Under the pieces are notes generated by a model. That model did no database searches. It had not been told where the DNA came from and worked only from the letters and a program-made list of their open reading frames with translations. DNA of 64,000 bases from Halorhabdus sp. BNX81 (GTDB lineage Archaea > Halobacteriota > Halobacteria > Halobacteriales > Haloarculaceae), in assembly GCF_029229925.1 (NCBI RefSeq), contig NZ_CP107254.1:2356001-2420000 (forward strand), written 5' to 3'. Numbering within the stretch: the first letter of the stretch is position 1; every line of letters begins with the position of its first letter. A program made the translations under genes and the position numbers. Positions 52,623-61,987 of the stretch are shown here, piece after piece.

Positions 52623-52658
52623 TTTAAGGGTTCGTCTGTCGGCGGAGAGTCTTATGTA
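52623..52658. promoter_or_regulatory. Divergent TATA elements of hel308 and a ferredoxin gene
   Basis: The minus-strand CTTAAA at 52623-52628 serves hel308, and the plus-strand CTTATGTAT at 52651-52659 is centred 27 nt before the ferredoxin ATG at 52681. The 84-bp spacer thus holds two back-to-back core promoters, both compatible with leaderless transcripts. Confidence 0.55.
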
Positions 52659-52680
52659 TGGCCGGCCCCGAGGGAGGCCC

Positions 52681-52926
52681 ATGCGCATTGAATTCGACCG
52701 CGAGACTTGCATCGGGATGTTCCAGTGCGTCGTCGAGTACGATGCCTTCGAACGGGACGAGGACGCCGGGAAAGCCGTGCTCGTCGATGGCGAGGAGACG
52801 GACGACGGCATGGTGACACTCGACGTGGCGGCGGACGAGGAACTCGACGCGAAGTTCGCCGCCCGGACGTGCCCGGTCGACGCGATCACGGTCTACGACG
52901 ACGAGGGCGAGCAGTTGGTGCCGTGA
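52681..52926 (+). CDS. [3Fe-4S]-type ferredoxin
   Basis: The protein is 81 residues when started at MRIEFDRETC. The cluster motif is C10-IGMFQ-C16 and a late C-P (RTCPVDAI). The second cysteine position of a [4Fe-4S] motif is Met13, so three cysteines remain, which fits a [3Fe-4S] cluster as in small actinobacterial P450 ferredoxins. Its electron partner is not visible. A frame extending left to 51895 is antisense to hel308 and is not used. Confidence 0.85.
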   Translation: MRIEFDRETCIGMFQCVVEYDAFERDEDAGKAVLVDGEETDDGMVTLDVAADEELDAKFAARTCPVDAITVYDDEGEQLVP

Positions 52927-52938
52927 GTTTGTAGAAAG

Positions 52939-52947
52939 CTATATTTT
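52939..52947 (+). promoter_or_regulatory. TATA element of the 57-residue RHH-like gene
   Basis: CTATATTTT is centred 27 nt before the ATG at 52970 and predicts a leaderless transcript. It fixes the start at 52970 instead of the longer frame from 52946. Confidence 0.6.
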
Positions 52948-52969
52948 GTCGTGTCCGCTGACAACTCGT

Positions 52970-53143
52970 ATGGCACCGACTGTTCCAATCATCGCGGAGA
53001 CGAACGAGAAGCTCGAACAGTTACAGGGAGAAATCGAACGCGAGACGGGCCACAGCGTGTCGAAAAATGAACTCCTCGATCGGATGGTCGATCGGGCGTT
53101 CGAGTCGAAATCGGAGCTGATCGAGTCGTTTCGAGCGGAATAA
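52970..53143 (+). CDS. 57-residue ribbon-helix-helix-like protein
   Basis: A short protein with the layout of an RHH/CopG unit: a beta strand (TVPIIAETNEKL), helix A (EQLQGEIERETGH) and helix B (SVSKNELLDRMVDRAFE). RHH proteins bind DNA as dimers; many are antitoxins or copy-number regulators. No toxin gene is adjacent, so it may be a stand-alone regulator. It is convergent with pgi, 26 bp away. Confidence 0.65.
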   Translation: MAPTVPIIAETNEKLEQLQGEIERETGHSVSKNELLDRMVDRAFESKSELIESFRAE

Positions 53144-53169
53144 TCGAGTCTGCAGCGGCCTGAACGCCC

Positions 53170-54462
53170 TCACTCGATCGTCAGCTCGGTCTTCTCGGCG
53201 ACCTCGTCGGCTTCTTCGAAGTCGCCGCCGCCGAGCAGGCCGCGGGTGGCCTTCTTGCCCCATTCGACGGCCGGCTGGACGAATGCATCGACATTGTAGA
53301 GTTCGCCCGCGAGGATCGTCGCCGCCTCCATGCTGTAGAGCAACTCGCCGATCGCCGCCTCGTCGACGCGGTCGATCTCGATGCGGACGTTCGGCAGTCC
53401 CGCATTCGCGAGGCTGGCCTCCGTCGCTTCGAACTCGGCGTCGATCAACTCGCCCAGCGTCGAGCCACCGAGATACGAGAGTCCCGCCAGGTCTGTCTCG
53501 GGAATCGTCGTGTCCGCCCGCTCTTTGGGTCGAATGAACGTGACCATCTTGTCGTGGGGGCCGGCCCGGTAGAGCTGGAGCTGGGAGTGCTGGTCGGTCG
53601 CGCCAAGCGCCCGGACGGGCGTCTGGCCGACGCCGTCCTTGCCGACGCTCTCGGCCCACAGCTGTGAGTACCATTCGGCGTAGGTCTCCAGGGATTCGGC
53701 GTAGGGCAGCAGGACGTTGATGCCGGCACCGCGCTGGTCGAGCGCGTAGTTGACCGCGCCGTATGCGTAGGCGGGCGAGTCGAACAGCGAGGGGCCGAGC
53801 GCGTCGTCGGCGTCACGGGCACCGTCGAGGATCGCCTCGATGTCGTGGCCCTGCAGTGCGGCTGCCGCGAGTCCGACCGTCGAGAGCACCGAAAAGCGGC
53901 CGGGAACGCCGTCAGGAACGGGAAGCGACGGCAGGTCGTGTTTCTCGGCGAGATCCCGGAGGTTGCCCTCCGGTCCGGTCGTGACCCAGGTTCGTTCGGT
54001 CCAGTCGACCCCTGCGTCTTCCATCGCCTCGCGCACGACGAGGAAGTTCGACAGCGTCTCGGCGGTCATTCCGGATTTGGAGACGACGTTGAGTGCGGTC
54101 TTCGAGAGGTCGATGTCGTCGAGATGATCGGCGACCCACTTCGGATCGACGTTGTCGAGATAATAGGCGTCGACATCACTGTCCAGGGCGGCCGAGATCG
54201 TCGCCGCGCCCAGCGCGCTGCCGCCGATCCCGACGTTGATCAGCGTCTCACAGTCCGCGAAGGGTTCGACCGCTTTCTGAATCGCGTCGACGTCGACGTT
54301 CTCGGGCTGGTTCAGCGTCGCGTAGCCGTGTTCGTCGTTCGCTCGGCCGTCCTCGATGCGGGCGTGGGCCGCGGCGACGCGATCGTCGAGTCGTTCGAGC
54401 GCTTCACGGGGAATCCCCGGCGTGGCGACCTCGGCGAGTGCGTTTCCGATGTCTACCTGCAT
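53170..54462 (-). CDS. pgi: Glucose-6-phosphate isomerase
   Basis: A 430-residue PGI-superfamily isomerase. Sugar-phosphate binding motifs include INVGIGGSALGA and VVSKSGMTAETLSNF; the catalytic Glu/His region lies in the central GATDQHSQLQLYRAGP. It interconverts glucose 6-phosphate and fructose 6-phosphate. It is downstream of the hisB-ACT pair by 61 bp on the same strand, probably by chance of gene order. Confidence 0.92.
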   Translation of the reverse strand: MQVDIGNALAEVATPGIPREALERLDDRVAAAHARIEDGRANDEHGYATLNQPENVDVDAIQKAVEPFADCETLINVGIGGSALGAATISAALDSDVDAYYLDNVDPKWVADHLDDIDLSKTALNVVSKSGMTAETLSNFLVVREAMEDAGVDWTERTWVTTGPEGNLRDLAEKHDLPSLPVPDGVPGRFSVLSTVGLAAAALQGHDIEAILDGARDADDALGPSLFDSPAYAYGAVNYALDQRGAGINVLLPYAESLETYAEWYSQLWAESVGKDGVGQTPVRALGATDQHSQLQLYRAGPHDKMVTFIRPKERADTTIPETDLAGLSYLGGSTLGELIDAEFEATEASLANAGLPNVRIEIDRVDEAAIGELLYSMEAATILAGELYNVDAFVQPAVEWGKKATRGLLGGGDFEEADEVAEKTELTIE

Positions 54463-54523
54463 ACGAACGTCATCCAGTGGCTCCCACCTACCTTTGTCGA
54501 TCAGCGCTGGCGGAGTGGCTCGA

Positions 54524-55048
54524 CTACTGCAATTCGATCTTGTGGACGAACGCCAGTTCGCGGATCTCGTTGAGCAGGTCGCCCGGCACGGCGTCGTCAG
54601 TGATGACGTACAGCCGTGGCTGGTCGGTGAACTCCGGGTCCTCGGTGATGACCTGCCGGATGGAGATGTCCCGGTCGGCGAGGAGTTCGGTCACGGTCGC
54701 GACGATGCCGGACTCCTCGGCCTCGCGGACGGCGACGGTCATCACCGCCAGATCCAGCACCGGCGCGAGGTCCATCAGGCTCGGGATCGCCGAGATGTTC
54801 TGAAAGATCCGCCGCAACTGCGGGTCCTCCAGAATGGCATCAGTCGTCGCGTCGACGACCCGCCGGTCGACATCCACCTCGCGAGCGATACCCGTGTTCG
54901 GGATCTCGATCCCGCCCGAAACGACCCGGCCGTCGTCGTTGACCGAGAAGCCACGTTCGAGTAGCAGACGGATGACCCGCTGCTGGCTCGGACTGTCCTC
55001 GAACTTTTCCATGATCGCTTCGAAGGAGGCGGACTGGTCGGCTGTCAT
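54524..55048 (-). CDS. HTH/ACT-domain amino-acid-responsive protein
   Basis: A 174-residue protein. The N-terminal segment ([23 protein letters not shown]) resembles a winged helix, and the C-terminal half ([32 protein letters not shown]) is an ACT-like domain. ACT domains bind amino acids. It overlaps hisB by 4 nt, suggesting that it senses histidine or another amino acid and adjusts pathway activity; that is inference. Confidence 0.75.
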   Translation of the reverse strand: MTADQSASFEAIMEKFEDSPSQQRVIRLLLERGFSVNDDGRVVSGGIEIPNTGIAREVDVDRRVVDATTDAILEDPQLRRIFQNISAIPSLMDLAPVLDLAVMTVAVREAEESGIVATVTELLADRDISIRQVITEDPEFTDQPRLYVITDDAVPGDLLNEIRELAFVHKIELQ

Positions 55049-55632
55049 AACTGCCCCTTCGTCGAGGGAGCGTCGGCGCGCCGGTCGTCGATCCGGGTCG
55101 CGTCATCGAGTGCCCGGGCCAACCCTTTGAACAGCGCCTCGACCTCGTGGTGGGCGTTTTCGCCCTCGACGCTCGCGTGCAGCGTGAGGCCGGCGTTCAT
55201 CGCAAGCGAGCGCAGGAAGTGCTTCGCCATGACACTGGTGAACTCCCCGACGGTGGCCTGGGAGAACTCGCCCTCGAAGTCGAAGTAGGGGCGGCCGCTC
55301 ACGTCGACGACGACGCTCGCGACGGCCTCGTCTAAGGGGACCCGCCGGTCGGCGAAGCGGTCGATCCCGCGTTTCTCGCCCAGCGCTTCGGTGAACGCTT
55401 CGCCGAGCGTGATCGCGACGTCCTCGACGGTGTGGTGGTCGTCGACAGCGAGATCGCCGTCACATCGGACGGTGAGATCGAACAGGCCATGCGTCGCGAA
55501 GGCATCGAGCATGTGGTCGAAGAAGCCGATCCCCGTCTCGACGGTCGACTCCCCGTCGCCGTCGAGATCGAGGGTCACCTCAATGTCGGTCTCGCCCGTC
55601 TCGCGGGTGACTGCGGCGGTCCGGTCGGTCAT
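55045..55632 (-). CDS. hisB: Imidazoleglycerol-phosphate dehydratase
   Basis: A 195-residue IGPD for histidine synthesis when started at [10 protein letters not shown]. Metal-binding motifs [12 protein letters not shown] and [12 protein letters not shown] are intact, as is [13 protein letters not shown]. It converts imidazole glycerol phosphate to imidazole acetol phosphate. hisA is encoded 1.3 kb away on the same strand, separated by a lipoprotein gene, so the his genes here are clustered but not one tight operon. Confidence 0.94.
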   Translation of the reverse strand: MTDRTAAVTRETGETDIEVTLDLDGDGESTVETGIGFFDHMLDAFATHGLFDLTVRCDGDLAVDDHHTVEDVAITLGEAFTEALGEKRGIDRFADRRVPLDEAVASVVVDVSGRPYFDFEGEFSQATVGEFTSVMAKHFLRSLAMNAGLTLHASVEGENAHHEVEALFKGLARALDDATRIDDRRADAPSTKGQL

Positions 55633-55723
55633 GGATCGATACACACCCCCCTCGTATTTGGTGATTGTGCCTCCGAGCGCGGGATCTCGGGAGCCGAATC
55701 ATGCACCGCGGAACGGCGTGTCC

Positions 55724-56707
55724 CTAGGTGGTGGATTGTTCGCTCCCGGCCGCAAACGAGAACGGGAGAAAGGCGATCGTGGCGTATCGGAGCACGTCCG
55801 TGTCAGTGTCGCCCGTGATCGTCACCGTGGCTCCGTCGGCGGCAACCGTCGGGTCGGGGACGTTCAATAGGGTTTCCTGCGCCCATTCCGTCACCGCCTC
55901 CTCGTCGACGACGGCCGCGTCCTCGAAGACGAGAACCGCTTCGATCGACGCTGTTTCCCCGGTGAAATCGTAGCCGAACCCCTCGGCGACCTGTCCCTCG
56001 ATGGTTCCGTCCTCGACGTCCGTCCGCTCGTGGCGGTCGTGCTTGGTCGCCGAGAGGAACGTCGCATCGGCGAGTGTAGTCACGACCGACTCGATTGCCG
56101 GTGTGGTTTCGACGTGTCGCGCTACAGCCCCCTGTCGAGCATCGACGACAGTTCGAACGGCCGGGTCGAACCCGCAGACGAGCCAGCCGTCACCGGCCGC
56201 ATACGACAGGTCGCCGTCGCTGAACACGACGACCTCGCCGTCGTCGTTGCGCCGGAATTCATCGCCGACGGCGTCGACGACATCGCCCTGATCGAAGTCG
56301 CCGACCGTGATCGAGGCCACGAGTCGCCCGAGGTGATCGACGCCCCGTGGAACCGCATTTATTTCGGGAGTTCCAAGGAAGACGATGTCGTCAACCGCCC
56401 CGTACTCGATTCCGAACTCCGAGTGCGAAACGCCGTTTCGGGCCGGGATTTCGACGTCGAACTGGGAACGGGCGTCTTCGGATAGCGACTCTACCTCGGA
56501 ACGGAGGGCTGCGGCGTCGACGCTCCAGACGGTATACTCGTTGTCCCGGAGCGTTGGGCCGTACTCGCTCACTGCCGTCGCTTGCGGTACGAACCGCTCC
56601 ACAGGATGGGGGTCCACACCGCCCGTTCCGGGGATAGCTGTACACCCGGCGAGCGCTGCAGTCAGCACCGTCCCTGAACCGAGAACGAAACCACGTCGAT
56701 CGACCAT
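55724..56707 (-). CDS. Tat-exported lipoprotein of unknown function
   Basis: A 327-residue protein. The N-terminus has a twin-arginine motif (VDRRGFVLG) and a lipobox (LAGC, C22), then a mostly beta-rich, acidic extracellular domain with no cysteine pair motif or known family that I recognise. It is placed between hisB and hisA but has its own start region and is probably unrelated to histidine synthesis. Confidence 0.75.
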   Translation of the reverse strand: MVDRRGFVLGSGTVLTAALAGCTAIPGTGGVDPHPVERFVPQATAVSEYGPTLRDNEYTVWSVDAAALRSEVESLSEDARSQFDVEIPARNGVSHSEFGIEYGAVDDIVFLGTPEINAVPRGVDHLGRLVASITVGDFDQGDVVDAVGDEFRRNDDGEVVVFSDGDLSYAAGDGWLVCGFDPAVRTVVDARQGAVARHVETTPAIESVVTTLADATFLSATKHDRHERTDVEDGTIEGQVAEGFGYDFTGETASIEAVLVFEDAAVVDEEAVTEWAQETLLNVPDPTVAADGATVTITGDTDTDVLRYATIAFLPFSFAAGSEQSTT

Positions 56708-56913
56708 ACCGACGACGTAATCTGGCGGAGTAATATGTTTTACCGTCGTAAGGAAATCCCGGGTGAGACAGTGCTACTTCCCTGACCGCACGGTGTCGCT
56801 CCCCGAACCCGTCCCGGGTCGAGATCAAGCGCCGGACGACGGGGATGGATGAGGGAACACCGATTCCGGTGGCGACCGGGAAGTACATGACAAGTCAGGT
56901 ACCCGTCGCCGGC

Positions 56914-57636
56914 TCACTCGACGGCGGCGATCGCCTCTTGCAGTGTGAACGCGCCCTCGTAAAGTGCGCTGCCGACGACGACTGCCGCCGCGCCAGCGTC
57001 TTTCAGATCGCGAACGTCGTCGATGGTCGCCACGCCGCCGCTGGCGATCACGGGGATGTCGACGGCCTCGACGACGCGTTCGACGGGCCCGGTCCGGACA
57101 CCTGCCAGTTGCCCCTCGACGTCGACATCCGTGAAGAGGATGCCCACCGCGCCCAACTCGGCGTACCTGCCGGCGGCTTCGGCCGGATCGAGACCGGTCG
57201 ATTCGGTCCACCCCGAGACGACGACCTCGCCGTCGCTGGCGTCTAAGCTGACGAGCACGCTGTCCGGATGGGTCTCGCTGATCTCGGCGACGATCTCGGG
57301 ATCCTCGACGGCGGCCGTCCCGAGGATGACGCGATCGACGCCCGCATCGAGGAGGGCCCGGGCGTCCTCGGCCGTGCGAATGCCGCCGCCGAGTTGGAGG
57401 TCGACATCGACGGCTGCCCGGATCGCCGCGATGGCGTCGGCGTTGGCGCGTTCGCCCTCGAACGCACCGTCGAGATCGATCAGGTGCAGGGTTTCCGCGC
57501 CCGCCTCGACCCACCGTTCGGCCGCGCTGACGGGGTCGCCGTACGTCTTGCCAGTCCCGCGCTCGCCGCCGACGAGCTGGACGACCTGCCCGCCCTGCAT
57601 GTCGACTGCCGGGATGACCGTAAAGTCCGGGAACAT
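56914..57636 (-). CDS. hisA: ProFAR isomerase (phosphoribosylformimino-AICAR-phosphate isomerase)
   Basis: The enzyme is 240 residues when started at MFPDFTVIPAVD. It is a TIM barrel with catalytic Asp near the N-terminus (VIPAVDMQGG) and a second Asp in FTDVDVEGQ; phosphate-binding GGGIRT and SGGVAT are intact. It catalyses the Amadori step of histidine synthesis. The open frame extends far upstream to 58032 but overlaps the divergent HemAT gene. Confidence 0.94.
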   Translation of the reverse strand: MFPDFTVIPAVDMQGGQVVQLVGGERGTGKTYGDPVSAAERWVEAGAETLHLIDLDGAFEGERANADAIAAIRAAVDVDLQLGGGIRTAEDARALLDAGVDRVILGTAAVEDPEIVAEISETHPDSVLVSLDASDGEVVVSGWTESTGLDPAEAAGRYAELGAVGILFTDVDVEGQLAGVRTGPVERVVEAVDIPVIASGGVATIDDVRDLKDAGAAAVVVGSALYEGAFTLQEAIAAVE

Positions 57637-57874
57637 GCGCCTGGATCGGCCGGCACAGGGGGAAAACGTATCGATCGAAGCCGCCCTGACCCACCATGAG
57701 AACTTCCAAAAGGTATGAAAAGTACAGCTATATAGCCCTCCCTTTTTGAAATCATATTTGAAATTGGGAGGACGGCGATTAATAGGCCCCAGAAGATAAC
57801 AAGCCCAAAGTGAAACAGTCGTTCCCCCGAACACCGACGTGAGGGGTCGACGTGTTCCACTGATAGTGAGACCC
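57637..57874. promoter_or_regulatory. Divergent spacer between hisA and the globin sensor
   Basis: The 238-bp spacer holds a perfect 10-bp palindromic TATA, GCTATATAGC (57727-57736), that could serve both strands. An inverted repeat CCTCCC/GGGAGG (57737-57742, 57766-57771) encloses a direct repeat TTGAAAT. Another TATA-like GATTAATAG lies near 57777-57785. Either transcript would have a leader of 60-115 nt. Confidence 0.5.
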
Positions 57875-59377
57875 ATGCCACCGACAGATGACGACGTGAT
57901 CGATGCACAGCGACGGGGTCGGGTCGATGGCTCGACCCTCACCGACGAGATCGGGATCGACCGGGAAGAGATCTCCTGGCGAAAGGGCTTCACCCAGTTC
58001 GACGAGAAAGACGCGAGGCGGCTGGCCGACATGGAGGCGGAGTTCGATGAGCTCGCCGACGAGCTCGCCGGGGAGTTCTACGATCACCTCCAGGAGTTCG
58101 GTGACGCCGTCGACGTGATGGGGCGCTCCAGCAAGGGTATCGAGGCACTCAAACGGACCCAGTCGGCGTACCTCCGGGCGCTAGGGGACGGCGAGTACGG
58201 CCAGGACTACTTTGATCGTCGAGCCAGGATCGGCAAACTCCACGACATGCTCGAAATGGGGCCGAAGTTCTACCTCGGGGCCTATGTCATCTACTACCAG
58301 GGCATCATGGAGATGATCGCCGACGACGTCAAAGCCGAACTCGCCGGGCAAGGGGAGCCTGCCGGCAACGACACGGACGAACTGAACCCCGAAGAGGCGG
58401 TCGACGCGGTCGTCGAACGGTCGCTCTCGGCGCTGAAGTTGCTCAACCTCGACCAGCAGGTGGCGATGGACACCTACATTCACGCCTACAACCAGCGTGT
58501 CGAGGCGGAACTCGACCGTCGACGGACAGTCGCCAGCGAGGTCGAGACGGCAGTCGACGAAACACAGGCGGCGGCCGACGACCTCGCAGACAGCGCGGGG
58601 CAGATCAGTTCGATCGCCGACGAACAGGTCGACAGTGTCAGCGAAGTCTCGGGGGAAGTCTCGAACATGAGTGCAACGATCGAGGAGATCGCGGCGACGG
58701 CCGACGACGTCGACGCGACAAGCGCCGAGGCCGAGCGCCTCGCTGAAGACGGACGGGACGCAGCCACCGACGCGATCGACGTCATGCAGGCAGTCGACGA
58801 CTCTGCGGCGGACGTCGCCGAAGACGTCGACCGCCTGCAGGATCGCGTCGGCGAGATCGACGAAGTCGTCGAGGTGATCAACGACATCGCCGAGCAGACG
58901 AACATCCTCGCGTTGAACGCCTCGATCGAGGCCGCCCGTGCCGGCGAGGCCGGCGACGGCTTCGCCGTCGTGGCCGACGAGGTCAAGAGTCTTGCCGGGG
59001 AGTCCCAGGAACACGCGGGCGAGATCGAGGAGATGGTCGCGGCGATTCAGGACGACACCGACGAGACCGTCGAGAGTCTCGCAGAGACGACCGAACAGGT
59101 CCAGGACGGTATCGCCCGCGTCGAGGCCGCCATGGAGAACCTAGAGGACATCGTCGAGGCCGTCACTGAGACGTCCCGTGGCATCCAGGAAGTCGCCGAA
59201 GCGACCGACGACCAGGCCGCAAGCACCGAGGAAGTCGCCTCGATGGTCGACGAACTCGTCGGCCAGGCCGAGACGATCGCCGAGGAGGTCAACGACATTG
59301 CGGCCGCAAACCAGGAGCAATCCGCCAACGTCCGTCAGATCCGTGAATCGATCCGGGAATTGAACCGGGAATCGTAA
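57875..59377 (+). CDS. HemAT-like globin-coupled chemoreceptor
   Basis: The protein is 500 residues when started at [10 protein letters not shown]. Residues about 25-210 are a sensor globin with proximal His123 ([20 protein letters not shown]). Residues about 220-500 are a chemoreceptor signalling domain with the tip [18 protein letters not shown] and [13 protein letters not shown]. There is no membrane helix, so it is a soluble aerotaxis or gas sensor like HemAT of Halobacterium and Bacillus. It would signal to CheA/CheW, which are not in this window. Confidence 0.93.
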   Translation: MPPTDDDVIDAQRRGRVDGSTLTDEIGIDREEISWRKGFTQFDEKDARRLADMEAEFDELADELAGEFYDHLQEFGDAVDVMGRSSKGIEALKRTQSAYLRALGDGEYGQDYFDRRARIGKLHDMLEMGPKFYLGAYVIYYQGIMEMIADDVKAELAGQGEPAGNDTDELNPEEAVDAVVERSLSALKLLNLDQQVAMDTYIHAYNQRVEAELDRRRTVASEVETAVDETQAAADDLADSAGQISSIADEQVDSVSEVSGEVSNMSATIEEIAATADDVDATSAEAERLAEDGRDAATDAIDVMQAVDDSAADVAEDVDRLQDRVGEIDEVVEVINDIAEQTNILALNASIEAARAGEAGDGFAVVADEVKSLAGESQEHAGEIEEMVAAIQDDTDETVESLAETTEQVQDGIARVEAAMENLEDIVEAVTETSRGIQEVAEATDDQAASTEEVASMVDELVGQAETIAEEVNDIAAANQEQSANVRQIRESIRELNRES

Positions 59378-59559
59378 CCGGACGGGCGCTCGTTCACACC
59401 TCGATTTCTCATATAAGTATATTTGCCCCAGTCTCTGGAGGCGTGTACCCCGAACTGTGCAATTCCGGCATCTAATCGCCGCTGTAGCCATTATAGTGCA
59501 TTTCATTGGTTTCGTGATTGCGTTGTCGTCGGTCCACGAGTCGATCGAAACCCGCACAC

Positions 59560-59566
59560 TTATATA
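59560..59566 (+). promoter_or_regulatory. TATA element of the thermosome gene
   Basis: TTATATA is centred about 32 nt before the ATG at 59595, giving a leader of a few nucleotides. The 217-bp spacer from 59378 otherwise shows only AT-rich patches around 59410-59425 and 59490. Confidence 0.6.
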
Positions 59567-59594
59567 GAACCACAGACAAACATGCTACCGACTT

Positions 59595-61274
<1,680 letters not shown>

Positions 61275-61416
61275 GCGGGGTTCCGTCCTGCCGTCGACGA
61301 ACAGCGGCTGATCGACATCCTTTTCGAGGTCGCCGAAACCAGGCACCGAGCCGCGGCGAAGGACGTGTGGATATCGGATGGTTCAGACCGGCCCGTTGAG
61401 AGTGACGCCACCGCGA

Positions 61417-61644
61417 TCAGAAATTCCGTTTGCAGTATAGAATCGCGACGCCGCTGAGAAGCGCAAACGTCCCGAGACCGAACGCGTTGAGCGCAGAAAC
61501 GACGTAGACGGCCGAGGTCGGATCCAAAATAAACAGGTATGGGACCGTGAGCAACAGAAAGAACAGCGAAAACGCAAAGATATAGAAAAACTGCATCCGA
61601 CGATCACAGATCTCAACCATGAACATCGATGGCCCGTCCGTCAT
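61417..61644 (-). CDS. Small two-helix membrane protein
   Basis: A 75-residue protein. Two hydrophobic helices at about 18-38 (MQFFYIFAFSLFFLLLTVPYL) and 45-68 span the membrane; the C-terminus is basic (YCKRNF). The start codon overlaps the stop of a 14-codon ORF in an ATGA arrangement. It is convergent with the thermosome gene. No family is recognised. Confidence 0.65.
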   Translation of the reverse strand: MTDGPSMFMVEICDRRMQFFYIFAFSLFFLLLTVPYLFILDPTSAVYVVSALNAFGLGTFALLSGVAILYCKRNF

Positions 61645-61685
61645 GATTCATCCTCCCACTCGAAGGCGGTCTGGCCCGTGGACAT
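61641..61685 (-). CDS. 14-residue upstream ORF coupled to a small membrane-protein gene
   Basis: An ATG complementary to 61683-61685 opens MSTGQTAFEWEDES and stops at TGA (61641-61643), overlapping the start of the next gene in ATGA. The peptide is acidic and the frame is tiny, so it may be a real micropeptide or a coupling leader. The exact overlap is the main support. Confidence 0.4.
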   Translation of the reverse strand: MSTGQTAFEWEDES

Positions 61686-61987
61686 GCGTATGAGTCTCGC
61701 CTTCGGTTGAAAAAACGTTTCCCCTTGGCGTCTGTGGTATATCTGTTCGCACACGCACACGCGAGAACACCGTTGGGAGATGCGTACCCATCTGCTACAA
61801 GTTATTTTTCTTACAAATTATACGTATTACATTACGCTGAGAGAGGATCGGCTTCGAGACGCGCCGATAAGAAACAGTTCTGGACCGAATGACCCCACAT
61901 CACGTTCCCCCGTGGTTTCGTTATTAGAATATCGGAGTGAAATTATAATGGAAAGCTTTATTAATGTCTGATTGAGAATATCGTACC
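61686..61987. promoter_or_regulatory. AT-rich spacer with the promoter of an oligopeptide-binding protein
   Basis: This 302-bp spacer is unusually AT-rich after 61790. The element CTTTATTAA (61956-61964) is centred about 28 nt before the ATG at 61988, a good leaderless promoter. Short plus-strand frames at 61707-61971 have no coding character. I see no tRNA or repeat here. Confidence 0.55.
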
